NCBI GenBank assembly: GCA_029007685.1
Contig: JAQXIG010000164.1
Location: 1-7,353 of the forward strand
Direction: 5' to 3'
Length of the DNA: 7,353 nt
Origin: a bacterium
GTDB taxonomy: Bacteria; Bacillota_I; Bacilli_A; RF39; UBA660
Of this stretch, positions 1 to 6,994 are shown piece by piece. The translations under genes and the position numbers were made by a program. Under the pieces are notes generated by a model. That model had not been told where the DNA came from. It searched no databases and saw only the letters and a list, made by a program, of their open reading frames with translations. Positions within the stretch are counted from its first letter, which is position 1. The number at the start of each line of letters is the position of its first letter.

Positions 1-1190
1 CTCTTTGGCCATTCTCAACATTAGGTTGGCCAGACTTAACAGAAGATTTAGAAAGATATTATCCAAATAACTGTCTAGTAACAGGGTATGATATTATTCC
101 ATTCTGGGTAAATCGTATGACTTTTCAGGGACTTCATTTTACGGCCAAAAGGCCATTTAAAGATTGTTTAATTCATGGGTTAATTCGTGATAAAGAAGGT
201 AGAAAAATGTCTAAATCTTTAGGAAATGGTGTTGACCCTATGGATGTGATTGATGAATATGGGGCAGATTCTCTACGTTTCTTCTTAACGACAAATTCAG
301 CGCCTGGAATGGATTTAAGATATGATGAAGAAAAAGTAAAATCAACTTGGAACTTTATCAATAAATTATGGAATGCTTCTCGCTATGTATTCATGAATAT
401 GGAAGACTTTAGAAGAGAAAACTACACATTAGAAAACTTATCTTTAACGGATAAATGGATTTTAGAAAAGCTAAATAAATTAGTAGCCAGTGTTAGAATA
501 AGTATGGAAAAATATGAATATCATAATGTTGGAAATGAACTATATAACTTTATTTGGGAAGATTTTTGTGACTGGTATATTGAACTTTCGAAAGCCAATA
601 TGAATGATACTACCAAGAGTGTATTATTAAAAGTATTAACATCTATTTTAAAAATGTTACATCCATTTATGCCTTATGTTACGGAAGAAATTTATCAAAT
701 GTTACCAATCAAAGAAGAAAAATCGATTATGATTAGTTCTTATCCAAAAGTAGAAGATATCGATTATAGTATGGAAAAAGATACTATTGATAAAGTATTA
801 GAAGATATTGTTTCGATTCGTAATTTAAAACAATCTAATCATATTACGAAAGAGGCTATGATAAAAGTAGAAGTAGCAGAAAGTCTAAAAGATACTTATT
901 ACTCTCAACTTAAAATAAAAGAAGAAAATCTACTAACAGAAATACCTAGTGATATGTTAAATATAAATTATAAATCAAAGAATATCGATATTACCTATTA
1001 CTATGAAGGTAACAAAGAAGATGATACTAAGAGGCAAGAAGAAATTGCCAAGTTAAAAGCATCCATCGCAAGACGTGAAGGATTATTGTCTAATGAAAAT
1101 TACGTAAATAAAGCTCCTGCTAATATTGTAGAAATGGATCGCAAAAAACTAGAAGAGGAAAAAGAAAAATTAACTTTACTCGAAAAATAA
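1..1190 (+). CDS. valS: Valyl-tRNA synthetase, C-terminal part (cut by the left edge)
   Basis: This class I aminoacyl-tRNA synthetase charges tRNA-Val with valine in the cytoplasm. The reading frame is open from base 3, with 395 codons before the TAA at 1188-1190. It begins inside the catalytic core (LWPFSTLGWPD, then VTGYDIIPFW), so the ATG at 117 is an internal Met and not the start. The class I signature KMSKS lies at 204-218 within GRKMSKSLGNG, followed by VDPMDVIDEYGADSLRFFL, typical of ValS. Next comes the helical anticodon-binding domain (DKWILEKLN, FCDWYIELSK, HPFMPYVTEEIY). The last 55 or so residues are charged and predicted to form the C-terminal coiled-coil tRNA-binding arm (EEIAKLKASIARREGLLSNENY). 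Family members are about 880 residues, so roughly 45% is present; the HIGH motif and editing domain lie outside the window. Many Bacillota have folC directly downstream; here a terminator follows instead. Identification is very secure. Confidence 0.98.
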   Translation, partial: LWPFSTLGWPDLTEDLERYYPNNCLVTGYDIIPFWVNRMTFQGLHFTAKRPFKDCLIHGLIRDKEGRKMSKSLGNGVDPMDVIDEYGADSLRFFLTTNSAPGMDLRYDEEKVKSTWNFINKLWNASRYVFMNMEDFRRENYTLENLSLTDKWILEKLNKLVASVRISMEKYEYHNVGNELYNFIWEDFCDWYIELSKANMNDTTKSVLLKVLTSILKMLHPFMPYVTEEIYQMLPIKEEKSIMISSYPKVEDIDYSMEKDTIDKVLEDIVSIRNLKQSNHITKEAMIKVEVAESLKDTYYSQLKIKEENLLTEIPSDMLNINYKSKNIDITYYYEGNKEDDTKRQEEIAKLKASIARREGLLSNENYVNKAPANIVEMDRKKLEEEKEKLTLLEK

Positions 1191-1236
1191 AAACAAGCAA
1201 GTTTTCATCTGAAGTGATTACTTGCTGTTTTTGTTT
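1191..1236 (+). terminator. Intrinsic terminator of valS
   Basis: It starts directly after the valS stop. The stem is AGCAAGT (1196-1202) with ACTTGCT (1220-1226). It is extended by AAAC (1191-1194) with GTTT (1227-1230) across a one-base A bulge at 1195. The 17-base loop can form a small extra TCA/TGA pairing. The tail is T-rich (TTTGTTT to 1236). This should separate valS from the membrane-protein genes downstream. Confidence 0.85.
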
Positions 1237-1318
1237 GTCCTTCACCTAATTGAAACATCGATTTCGATGACTTTTTTCTAAAAAAGAATGAACAACTCTT
1301 TTTTTCTTTTTCTCTTCA

Positions 1319-1342
1319 TGATAAAATGAAAAAAGTAAAGGA
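1319..1342 (+). promoter_or_regulatory. Possible extended -10 promoter and RBS deciding the GT-C gene start
   Basis: TGATAAAAT at 1319-1327 fits an extended -10 (TG, one base, TAAAAT at 1322-1327); no good -35 is visible 17 bp upstream, where a pyrimidine tract lies. If used, transcription would begin near 1334, after the in-frame ATG at 1326. The next ATG, at 1353, has AAAGGA at 1337-1342 with a 10-base spacer, whereas the ATG at 1326 has no Shine-Dalgarno match. Both signals therefore favour 1353. The promoter call is tentative. Confidence 0.4.
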
Positions 1343-1352
1343 TCGTGATCAT

Positions 1353-2996
1353 ATGGCGAAATATTTAAAAGAAAGTGGAATGTTTTTACTATTTTGGTTG
1401 TGCTTTATGGTAGTGTTAACGAGTGTTTTATTTTTTGTAAATATTACTATTACATTCTTTCATCTTCCAATTTCTTTTATCATTAGTAGTATTATCTATT
1501 ACTTACTAACTAAGAAAAAAAATACGATCCAAGAGTTTGGTCAAATGATCATATTATCAGTACTGGTCATTATTGTTAGTACTTTCATCTCGACTTTTAT
1601 GTTTGATCGTTCTAGTGATGGAAATACATATCATAAAGATGCCGTTGGAGTGCTAAAAGAGGGTTTTAATCCTGTTTATGAATCTAGTGTTGAGCTTATT
1701 TCCAAAAGGACAGATGATAGTAAATTATTAACTCAGTATAGCATTTGGATCGATCACTATGCCAAAGCTAATTGGATTATCGGGGCAAATTTCTATGCCT
1801 TCACTCAAAATGTAGAGTCTGGAAAAGCGATGAATTTCATCGTGATTTATATTGTATTTTGTTTTGTGGTGACTACTCTTTTCAAAGTGTTAGATATGAA
1901 AAAGTCACTTCTCATCGCCGTGATTACGGTGTTCAATCCCGTTGTTGTATCTCAAATGTTTACTTACTATAATGATCAATTAGTATGCTTATTTTTGTTT
2001 CTAACTATTTTATTTCTAATCAAACTGGATAAGAACATAGAAGAGAAAGGAGCCTGGGTTGGTTATCTATTCACTTTTATTTTGTTAGCTAATATGAAGT
2101 TTAATGGCTTAGGATATTTACTCGTGTTTAGTTTTCTATTTGTATGCCGATATTTATACAAATCCTATAAAGTCAACCAATTTTTTGTAGTTTTCAAAAA
2201 ATTGTGTTTCCTATTTATTCCTTTATTTATCATGAGTTTTGCCATAGTTGGTTATCCAACTTATGTAAAAAATACTATCGATCATCAAAATCCTTTTTTT
2301 CCACTTTATGATGATAATGGAGAAGATATTATCACTGCTCAGCAACCTAAGAGATTCTTAAAAATGAATAATTTAGAAAAACTTTTTTATGCCACATTCT
2401 CTAAAGCTAATAATTTAAGAGAACATGATAAAACGCAAATTAAAATTCCCTTTACTGTCTATAAAGAAGAATTAACACCATCTATGTCAAATGATTTACG
2501 AATTAGTGGTTGGGGGGTATTTTTTAGTGGGCTATTACTTTGTAGTTTCCTAATTTTAATAAAATATTATCAAAGCTATCAAAAAGAGAGTTGGATTTTG
2601 TATACTTTAGGCATTACCGTCTTATTATTACTAATCATGAGTGAATCTTGGTGGGCTCGATATACACCGCATTTCTATTTGTTTATCATTTTATCATTAT
2701 ATGTCCTATTGAAATATGGTAAGACAAAAAAAATTCATCTACTATATATTGTTTTGATTTTAGCAAACACCTTACTACCTTTAGTTGGGAACTGTTATTA
2801 CACTCTAAAAAATAGTCTACAAATTCACAGAGATTTAACCAGTTTGTCTAGTCAAGAAATTATCGTTAACGAAAAAGGAATGAATGGAGTTATTTACAAC
2901 TTAAAAGACTATGACATTCGATATAATATTGACGCAACGATCCAAGGTCAAGAATTATACTATCACTATTTAGAATATCAAGGGAGAAACCAATGA
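1353..2996 (+). CDS. GT-C fold membrane glycosyltransferase-like protein
   Basis: This is a 547-residue polytopic membrane protein with about 13 predicted membrane segments (roughly residues 11-36, 38-52, 62-84, 160-177, 185-203, 209-225, 233-250, 252-269, 284-302, 387-406, 413-429, 437-455 and 461-479). A long external loop follows the third segment and opens with an acidic DRSSDGNTYH motif (about 85-94), where GT-C enzymes keep their catalytic or metal-binding acidic residue. A second long loop begins with HQNPFFPLY (about 311-319), similar to the NPFYP-type motif in many bacterial GT-C proteins; SWWARYTPH lies near 432-440. By analogy it would use a polyprenyl-phosphate sugar and transfer it on the outer face of the membrane; donor and acceptor are unknown. 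The start at 1353 is chosen over an in-frame ATG at 1326 because only 1353 has a Shine-Dalgarno site. It ends in an ATGA overlap with the next gene, so the two are probably co-translated. The superfamily assignment is fairly secure; the exact family is not. Confidence 0.75.
   Translation: MAKYLKESGMFLLFWLCFMVVLTSVLFFVNITITFFHLPISFIISSIIYYLLTKKKNTIQEFGQMIILSVLVIIVSTFISTFMFDRSSDGNTYHKDAVGVLKEGFNPVYESSVELISKRTDDSKLLTQYSIWIDHYAKANWIIGANFYAFTQNVESGKAMNFIVIYIVFCFVVTTLFKVLDMKKSLLIAVITVFNPVVVSQMFTYYNDQLVCLFLFLTILFLIKLDKNIEEKGAWVGYLFTFILLANMKFNGLGYLLVFSFLFVCRYLYKSYKVNQFFVVFKKLCFLFIPLFIMSFAIVGYPTYVKNTIDHQNPFFPLYDDNGEDIITAQQPKRFLKMNNLEKLFYATFSKANNLREHDKTQIKIPFTVYKEELTPSMSNDLRISGWGVFFSGLLLCSFLILIKYYQSYQKESWILYTLGITVLLLLIMSESWWARYTPHFYLFIILSLYVLLKYGKTKKIHLLYIVLILANTLLPLVGNCYYTLKNSLQIHRDLTSLSSQEIIVNEKGMNGVIYNLKDYDIRYNIDATIQGQELYYHYLEYQGRNQ
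2981..2986 (+). promoter_or_regulatory. RBS of the polymerase-like gene inside the upstream gene
   Basis: AGGGAG lies six bases before the ATG at 2993, within the last codons of the GT-C gene. The start and stop overlap as ATGA at 2993-2996, which indicates translational coupling of the two membrane proteins. Confidence 0.7.
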
Positions 2997-4189
2997 AAAA
3001 AGAATATATCATCCTTTTATTTTTACTATTAGGCCCTCTGCTAGATGTAGCTAGTTTTTTGGGATTACCATTTAGTATTTTATTCAGAGGATTCTATCTA
3101 GCAGGAATTATTCTATATCTAATCGTAAAAAAACAAGAACTAAAATTTTTGATTCCATTACTTATCTTTGGGATTATTCTCTTTCTATATCAATTCTTAT
3201 ATTTAAAATTTAGTTTTATGTCGATCGCATCAGCTGTTTTAAAATTTTTATACTTGCCAATTTCTATTTTATACTTTAAACATTACGTCTTTCCAATCAG
3301 AAAAGAAAAAGTATTCACTACTATCTTCCTAACTTACATCAGTATTTTCTTACTATCTTACTTGTTCAATATTGGGGCAGATGCTTACTTAGAAAGTGAT
3401 GGAAAAAGTGGATTTAAAGGTTTGTTTTCCTCTATTAATGAGTTTAGTGCGATATTGGTTTGTTTGCTGCCAATCATAACCTTTTACTGGAAGCAAAAAA
3501 AGAAATGGTTTTTATCTATTTTCTTGATCGTTCTCTCTTTAGGGTGTAGTCTCCTAATTGGAACTAAAATCTTAATGGGAGGGATTGTGTTCACAATAGC
3601 TTACTTGTTATGGCAAGAGAGAGAGTATCTCTTTTTTAAGCGGACCAAGAAGCAAAAATTGATCATTGTTTTGACCATAGGTTTCATCATGGTAATTGGC
3701 AGTTTTCTATTTACCAAAACTCGAACCTACCAAAATATGAAAATCCAACAAGATTTCTTTCAAGTAGAAAATGTATTATCTTTGGAATTTATGAATCGAG
3801 TAGTATATAATGATCGTTTAACTTTCTTACATAATAACTTGGATTATTTCAAAAATCAAATTGGAATTAAAATCATATTAGGAATTGGTCTAGAGGATTA
3901 TGATATTAAAATGGTAGAAATTGATATTTTTGATATTGCTTTTCGCTACGGAATTTTAGGAATTATTATTTTTTTGAGCAGTATCACCTTATCCATAGAC
4001 TGGCAAAAGATAAAGAAAGAAGAAAAAGTATCTATCATATTACTTATCATCATTTCTTTAACTTCTGGTCATGTCCTCATCTATCCAGCTTCTTGTATTT
4101 ATTTTGCTGTTATACTATCTCCAGAAAGAGTAGTAATGAAAGAGAAAACTAGAAAAATAAAAAATAATAATATAATAGAGAATATATGA
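2993..4189 (+). CDS. O-antigen ligase/polymerase-like membrane protein
   Basis: This 398-residue, very hydrophobic protein has about 10-12 predicted membrane segments. Motifs match the O-antigen-ligase-like superfamily (Wzy/WaaL type) as found in Gram-positives: GFKGLFSSINEFSAIL at 140-155, GTK at 190-192, an extracytoplasmic loop with NDR at 273-275, GIGLEDYD at 297-304, and EIDIFDIAFRYGILG at 309-323 at the start of a late membrane segment. Family members polymerise or transfer undecaprenyl-linked oligosaccharides on the outer face of the membrane. In a Gram-positive, the product would be a secreted or wall-attached polysaccharide or a glycosylated polymer, not LPS. Its start overlaps the stop of the GT-C gene, so the two likely act in one pathway. 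The C-terminus is basic, then Asn/Ile-rich (KEKTRKIKNNNIIENI). That end coincides with the A+T-rich promoter of lspA, so the promoter may have shaped it. Polymerase versus ligase cannot be decided from sequence alone. Confidence 0.72.
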   Translation: MKKEYIILLFLLLGPLLDVASFLGLPFSILFRGFYLAGIILYLIVKKQELKFLIPLLIFGIILFLYQFLYLKFSFMSIASAVLKFLYLPISILYFKHYVFPIRKEKVFTTIFLTYISIFLLSYLFNIGADAYLESDGKSGFKGLFSSINEFSAILVCLLPIITFYWKQKKKWFLSIFLIVLSLGCSLLIGTKILMGGIVFTIAYLLWQEREYLFFKRTKKQKLIIVLTIGFIMVIGSFLFTKTRTYQNMKIQQDFFQVENVLSLEFMNRVVYNDRLTFLHNNLDYFKNQIGIKIILGIGLEDYDIKMVEIDIFDIAFRYGILGIIIFLSSITLSIDWQKIKKEEKVSIILLIIISLTSGHVLIYPASCIYFAVILSPERVVMKEKTRKIKNNNIIENI

Positions 4190-4195
4190 TATAAT
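4187..4195 (+). promoter_or_regulatory. Extended -10 promoter of lspA overlapping the upstream stop codon
   Basis: TGATATAAT is a perfect extended -10 (TG, one base, TATAAT at 4190-4195). Its TGA is also the stop codon of the polymerase-like gene. No strong -35 is seen 17 bp upstream, which extended -10 promoters tolerate. Transcription would start near 4202, giving a leader of about 16 bases before the TTG start of lspA. No terminator lies between the two genes, so read-through from upstream is also possible. Confidence 0.6.
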
Positions 4196-4206
4196 ATTCT
4201 CCAGTT

Positions 4207-4212
4207 GGTGAT
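4207..4212 (+). promoter_or_regulatory. RBS supporting the TTG start of lspA
   Basis: GGTGAT matches the 3' half of the full Shine-Dalgarno sequence (AGGAGGTGAT) and lies five bases before TTG at 4218-4220. That short spacing is right for this part of the anti-SD. No in-frame ATG is available before the first membrane helix. Confidence 0.7.
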
Positions 4213-4217
4213 ACAAT

Positions 4218-4694
4218 TTGAAAAAAAAAATTTATATAATAACCTTTATAATACTGGTGATTGATCAAGTTATAAAAAATGTAATACTTCAAACCATTCC
4301 ATCAGGAAGTATTATTTCTATTATTCCGAACTGCTTTTTTTTCACAAATGTAGAAAACACGGGGGGAGCTTGGAGTATTTTATCGGAGTATACCTTTGTT
4401 CTCACTTTGATTAATTTCATTTGTATTATATTTTTAAATCAATATTTAATGAAAAAAGACTATGTTAGCCAAGTAGAAACTATCTATTTTGGTCTCATCA
4501 TGGGAGGAATGATTGGTAATTTTATTGATCGTGTTCTCTATAGTGGTGTAATTGATTTTATTGGAATAAAATTTGGTGGTTATCAGTTTCCTATTTTTAA
4601 TATTGCTGATATCGCAATTGTGATAGGAGTAGGATTTGTATTCTTAGAAATGATTAGAGGTGAAATAGATGGGCATAGAGGCAAAAAAAGGTAA
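4218..4694 (+). CDS. lspA: Lipoprotein signal peptidase (signal peptidase II)
   Basis: This membrane aspartyl protease removes the signal peptide of prolipoproteins after Lgt has lipidated the lipobox Cys. At 158 residues it has the normal family length, with four membrane segments. Conserved blocks are all present: IDQVIKN at 15-21, VENTGGAWSIL at 45-55, GGMIGNFIDRVLYSGVIDFI at 96-115, and FPIFNIADIAIVIG at 124-137. The two catalytic aspartates by analogy with solved LspA structures are D113 (VIDF) and D131 (NIAD); N101 and D104 of GNFIDR are also conserved. The start is TTG, supported by GGTGAT five bases upstream and by an N-terminus (MKKKIYIITFIILVIDQ) typical of the family. The end overlaps the RluD-family gene by 26 bases. 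The lspA-rluD pairing is common in Bacillota, where pyrR genes often follow; here a rhomboid gene follows instead. Confidence 0.96.
   Translation: MKKKIYIITFIILVIDQVIKNVILQTIPSGSIISIIPNCFFFTNVENTGGAWSILSEYTFVLTLINFICIIFLNQYLMKKDYVSQVETIYFGLIMGGMIGNFIDRVLYSGVIDFIGIKFGGYQFPIFNIADIAIVIGVGFVFLEMIRGEIDGHRGKKR
4656..4663 (+). promoter_or_regulatory. RBS of the RluD-family gene within lspA
   Basis: AGAGGTGA lies five bases before the ATG at 4669, inside the lspA coding region. It supports a 26-base overlap and coupled translation of lspA and the pseudouridine synthase. Confidence 0.7.
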
Positions 4695-5565
4695 TATTCG
4701 TTTAGATCAATATCTATCAGAAGAATTAGAAATCAGTCGTAGTAAAATTCAAAAATTAATAAAAGAGGAAAAGATTCTAGTAAACGATAAAAAAGTAAAT
4801 GCTAGTTATTTGATTCAACTAGGAGATCATATCGAAGTCGATGATGATTTGTCTTTTCAAATTCATATTGAAAGTGAAGATATTCCGTTAAATGTTGTTT
4901 ATGAGGACGAATATTTATTAGTGATCAATAAAGAATCAGGTATGGTTGTACATCCTGCTCCCGGTAACTATTATGGGACGATGGTAAATGCTTTATTATA
5001 TCGGTTTGAATTCAGCAGTAAAGATCGCATTCGTCCAGGAATTGTTCATCGTATTGATAAAGATACCAGTGGTTTATTATTAGTAGCTAAGACTGATGAA
5101 GTGCATGAAAAATTAAGCGAACTGATCAAAGAAAAACAAGTTGAAAGAATTTATTATGCTTTAGTAGAAGGTATCATCCCTCATGAAACAGGAACCGTTG
5201 ATGCCCCAATTGGTAGGGATCCTAATAATCGTCAAAGAATGAAAGTAACCGATATCAATAGTAAAGATTCTATTACTCATTTTAAAGTCATGAAAAGATA
5301 CCCCAAAGATCATAAAACTTTAATCGAATGTAAATTAGAAACTGGTAGGACTCATCAAATAAGAGTGCATATGGCTTATATTGGTTACCCCATTTATAAT
5401 GATCCAGTTTATGGAAAAACCAAACAGGCAACTGATTTTGGACAATTTCTACATTCTAAAAAAATAAAATTCATTCATCCTATCACAAACCAAATAATCG
5501 AAATGGAAACGGAACTACCTCTTGAGTTTCAACAAAAATTGGATGAATTAGATAGACGAATCTAA
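4669..5565 (+). CDS. rluD: RluD/RluA-family 23S rRNA pseudouridine synthase
   Basis: It converts specific uridines of large-subunit rRNA to pseudouridine in the cytoplasm. At 298 residues it has the usual length. Residues about 10-57 form an S4 RNA-binding domain (RLDQYLSEELEISRSKIQ, then VNDKKVNASYLIQLGDHI). The catalytic domain follows, with NKESGMVVHPAPGN at 87-100 and the motif HRIDKDTSGLLLVAKT at 127-142. D130 is the catalytic aspartate by family analogy. DAPIGRDPNNRQRMKV (178-193) and the RNA-contact motif ETGRTHQIRVHM (224-235) are also present. S4 plus this motif set matches RluD-type enzymes and the Bacillus homologue YlyB; the exact target positions (helix 69 in E. coli RluD) are assumed, not shown. 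It overlaps lspA by 26 bases and probably shares its promoter. No terminator is seen after it. Confidence 0.93.
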   Translation: MGIEAKKGNIRLDQYLSEELEISRSKIQKLIKEEKILVNDKKVNASYLIQLGDHIEVDDDLSFQIHIESEDIPLNVVYEDEYLLVINKESGMVVHPAPGNYYGTMVNALLYRFEFSSKDRIRPGIVHRIDKDTSGLLLVAKTDEVHEKLSELIKEKQVERIYYALVEGIIPHETGTVDAPIGRDPNNRQRMKVTDINSKDSITHFKVMKRYPKDHKTLIECKLETGRTHQIRVHMAYIGYPIYNDPVYGKTKQATDFGQFLHSKKIKFIHPITNQIIEMETELPLEFQQKLDELDRRI

Positions 5566-5581
5566 AAAAATAGTATATAAT
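5553..5581 (+). promoter_or_regulatory. Putative promoter of the rhomboid gene
   Basis: TAGACG at 5553-5558 (four of six to TTGACA) is followed after exactly 17 bp by a perfect TATAAT at 5576-5581, giving a start near 5588. The -35 overlaps the end of the pseudouridine-synthase gene. GGAGG at 5600-5604 then lies six bases before the ATG at 5611. The rhomboid gene may thus be expressed both on its own and by read-through from lspA-rluD. Confidence 0.5.
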
Positions 5582-5610
5582 TCTATAAGATTTCATAATG
5601 GAGGTTAAGA

Positions 5611-6747
5611 ATGGAAGAAACAATAAATAGAAAAGACCGAATTGTAATGAAATTGTTGCATTATTTTATTACTGAGAAAAACTATAGTCCTATTATTTTA
5701 AAAGGCGCTGAAGATGAAATATGGCTCGAAAATCTAGATGGACCTTACCGTATTATTAGGATTGTTTCTAATTACATTCATAATGATGAGCAATTGAATT
5801 TTGATATTTTTAAAACTGGTAAAATTGTCAAAAAGATAAAAAGAAAAACTTTTACGTTTCATATGAATGTCTTGAGTATTTATACCGATTTGGGAGATAA
5901 TGCTCATTTGGATGCTATAAAAAATATGGATTGTATGTTTTTATATGATGAACAAGATATCCAAAATTATCCTTTCATTGATAGCATGTTTCCAGATATT
6001 AAAAGTAAATTAAAATTTCCTGAAAAGGGATTAGAATTGTTCATAAAAATTACCAATGATATTAACAAGAAAAACAAATCAAATATGGATCAAGCTGAAG
6101 AAGTATTTAAACAAAAGAAACCAGTTATTACCTCAATTTTAGTTATTATCAATATTCTGGTCTATGTGATACCAATGTTATTAGGAGAATATAACAATGT
6201 AATCAATGACTTTTGTGTATATGCCCCTCTAATTCGTTTGGGGGAATATTATCGTTTATTAACGGGGACTTTCTTACATGCCGATTTAATACATTTATTA
6301 TTTAACTGTTATGCCTTATGGATCATTGGGAGTCAATTAGAAAGTTTTATGGGAAAATCAAAATACCTAATCATCTATTTAGCATCAGGATTAATCGGAA
6401 GTTTAACCTCAATTACCTTTAGCCAGAATCCAAGTGTAGGAGCTAGTGGAGCTATCTTTGGTTTATTGGGGAGTATGTTGTATTTTGGTTATCATTATCG
6501 TGTCTATTTAGGAAATGTATTAAAGAGTCAAATTATTCCTTTGATTATTTTCAACTTATTAATAGGGGTAATGACAACAGGAATTGATAATTTTGCTCAT
6601 ATTGGTGGTTTGATAGGGGGAATTTTAATTACGATTGCTATAGGTGTAAAATATAAAAGTACGACCTTTGAAAAAATAAATGGATGGATTGTATTTACTA
6701 TTTTTACTATTTTTATGGTGTATATGGGAATCATCATGCCACGTTAG
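5611..6747 (+). CDS. Rhomboid-family intramembrane serine protease, YqgP-like without TPR
   Basis: It cleaves membrane-embedded substrates within or near the lipid bilayer. Residues 1-170 are a soluble N-terminal domain resembling that of Bacillus YqgP/GluP (for example IWLENLDGPYRIIRIV near 37-52). Residues 171-376 hold about seven membrane segments (6+1 rhomboid fold). Rhomboid motifs are intact: YYRLLTGTFLHADLIHLLFN (213-232) with H223, H228 and N232; the serine motif VGASGAIFG (276-284) with S279; and DNFAHIGGLIGG (326-337) with H330. The Ser-His dyad is therefore complete and the enzyme is probably active. The protein ends at residue 378, soon after the last helix, and lacks the C-terminal TPR region that makes Bacillus YqgP about 507 residues long. 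In B. subtilis YqgP works with FtsH in membrane-protein quality control; whether this shorter form does so is unknown. The start has a strong RBS (GGAGG, six-base spacer). A terminator lies about 90 bases downstream. Confidence 0.93.
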   Translation: MEETINRKDRIVMKLLHYFITEKNYSPIILKGAEDEIWLENLDGPYRIIRIVSNYIHNDEQLNFDIFKTGKIVKKIKRKTFTFHMNVLSIYTDLGDNAHLDAIKNMDCMFLYDEQDIQNYPFIDSMFPDIKSKLKFPEKGLELFIKITNDINKKNKSNMDQAEEVFKQKKPVITSILVIINILVYVIPMLLGEYNNVINDFCVYAPLIRLGEYYRLLTGTFLHADLIHLLFNCYALWIIGSQLESFMGKSKYLIIYLASGLIGSLTSITFSQNPSVGASGAIFGLLGSMLYFGYHYRVYLGNVLKSQIIPLIIFNLLIGVMTTGIDNFAHIGGLIGGILITIAIGVKYKSTTFEKINGWIVFTIFTIFMVYMGIIMPR

Positions 6748-6751
6748 GAAT

Positions 6752-6830
6752 GGACTTGCTGATACGATCAAGTCTGTAGAGATAGTGGAGGATAAGATTG
6801 TATTGATCCTATGTTGGTCAAAATCCCACT
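6752..6830 (+). ncRNA. Possible structured 3' UTR or small RNA after the rhomboid gene
   Basis: Between the rhomboid stop and its terminator lies a segment with two potential helices. The first is GACTTG (6753-6758) with CAAGTC (6769-6774), extended by a G-U pair. The second is a nested helix of AGTGG (6784-6788) with CCACT (6826-6830) enclosing AGGAT (6789-6793) with ATCCT (6806-6810). It could be plain 3' UTR, a 3'-derived small RNA, or an independent small RNA. I see no convincing promoter directly upstream and do not recognise a known family. The one open frame across it is out of frame with the rhomboid gene and looks like a chance run. Confidence 0.3.
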
Positions 6831-6839
6831 TTAATTCAG

Positions 6840-6874
6840 AAAATCTACTAGTTGAACTAGTGGATTTTTATTGT
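6840..6874 (+). terminator. Strong intrinsic terminator downstream of the rhomboid gene
   Basis: The core stem is a perfect ACTAGT (6847-6852) with ACTAGT (6856-6861) around a TGA loop. It extends outward through a U-G pair, then TC/GA and an A-run paired with T's, about 13 bp in all (6840-6868). The tail TTTTTATTGTTT follows. This is the clearest terminator in the window and would end the rhomboid transcript, or the whole lspA-rluD-rhomboid unit. Confidence 0.9.
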
Positions 6875-6994
6875 TTATGTAGAGTTTGATATCATAATGT
6901 TATTCCGAATTTATATAGTAAATGTGGTGAGTATATCAAAGAAGGGTGTAAAAAATAGGTAACTCTATAAGTTAAGTTAAAAATGATACATTTT

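Noticed and set aside
173..361. 62-codon minus-strand frame
   Set aside because: It lies antisense to the conserved ValS coding region and has no family resemblance of its own.
117..1190. ATG at 117 as the start of a 357-residue protein
   Set aside because: The frame is open to the left edge and the upstream codons encode conserved ValS sequence (GYDIIPFW); 117 is an internal Met.
1256..1304. Extra hairpins after the valS terminator: CATCG/CGATG (1256-1269) and AAAAAAGA/TCTTTTTT (1280-1304)
   Set aside because: The first is only 5 bp with a broken T-tail, the second is almost all A-T pairs, and the first lies after a good terminator. A backup terminator role is possible but not supported enough to annotate.
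1772..1972. 66-codon frame inside the GT-C gene
   Set aside because: It is a shadow in another frame of a well-supported membrane protein.
6680..6889. 69-codon frame overlapping the rhomboid end and the terminator
   Set aside because: It runs through the strong terminator hairpin, has no RBS, and its first part is a shadow of the rhomboid gene.
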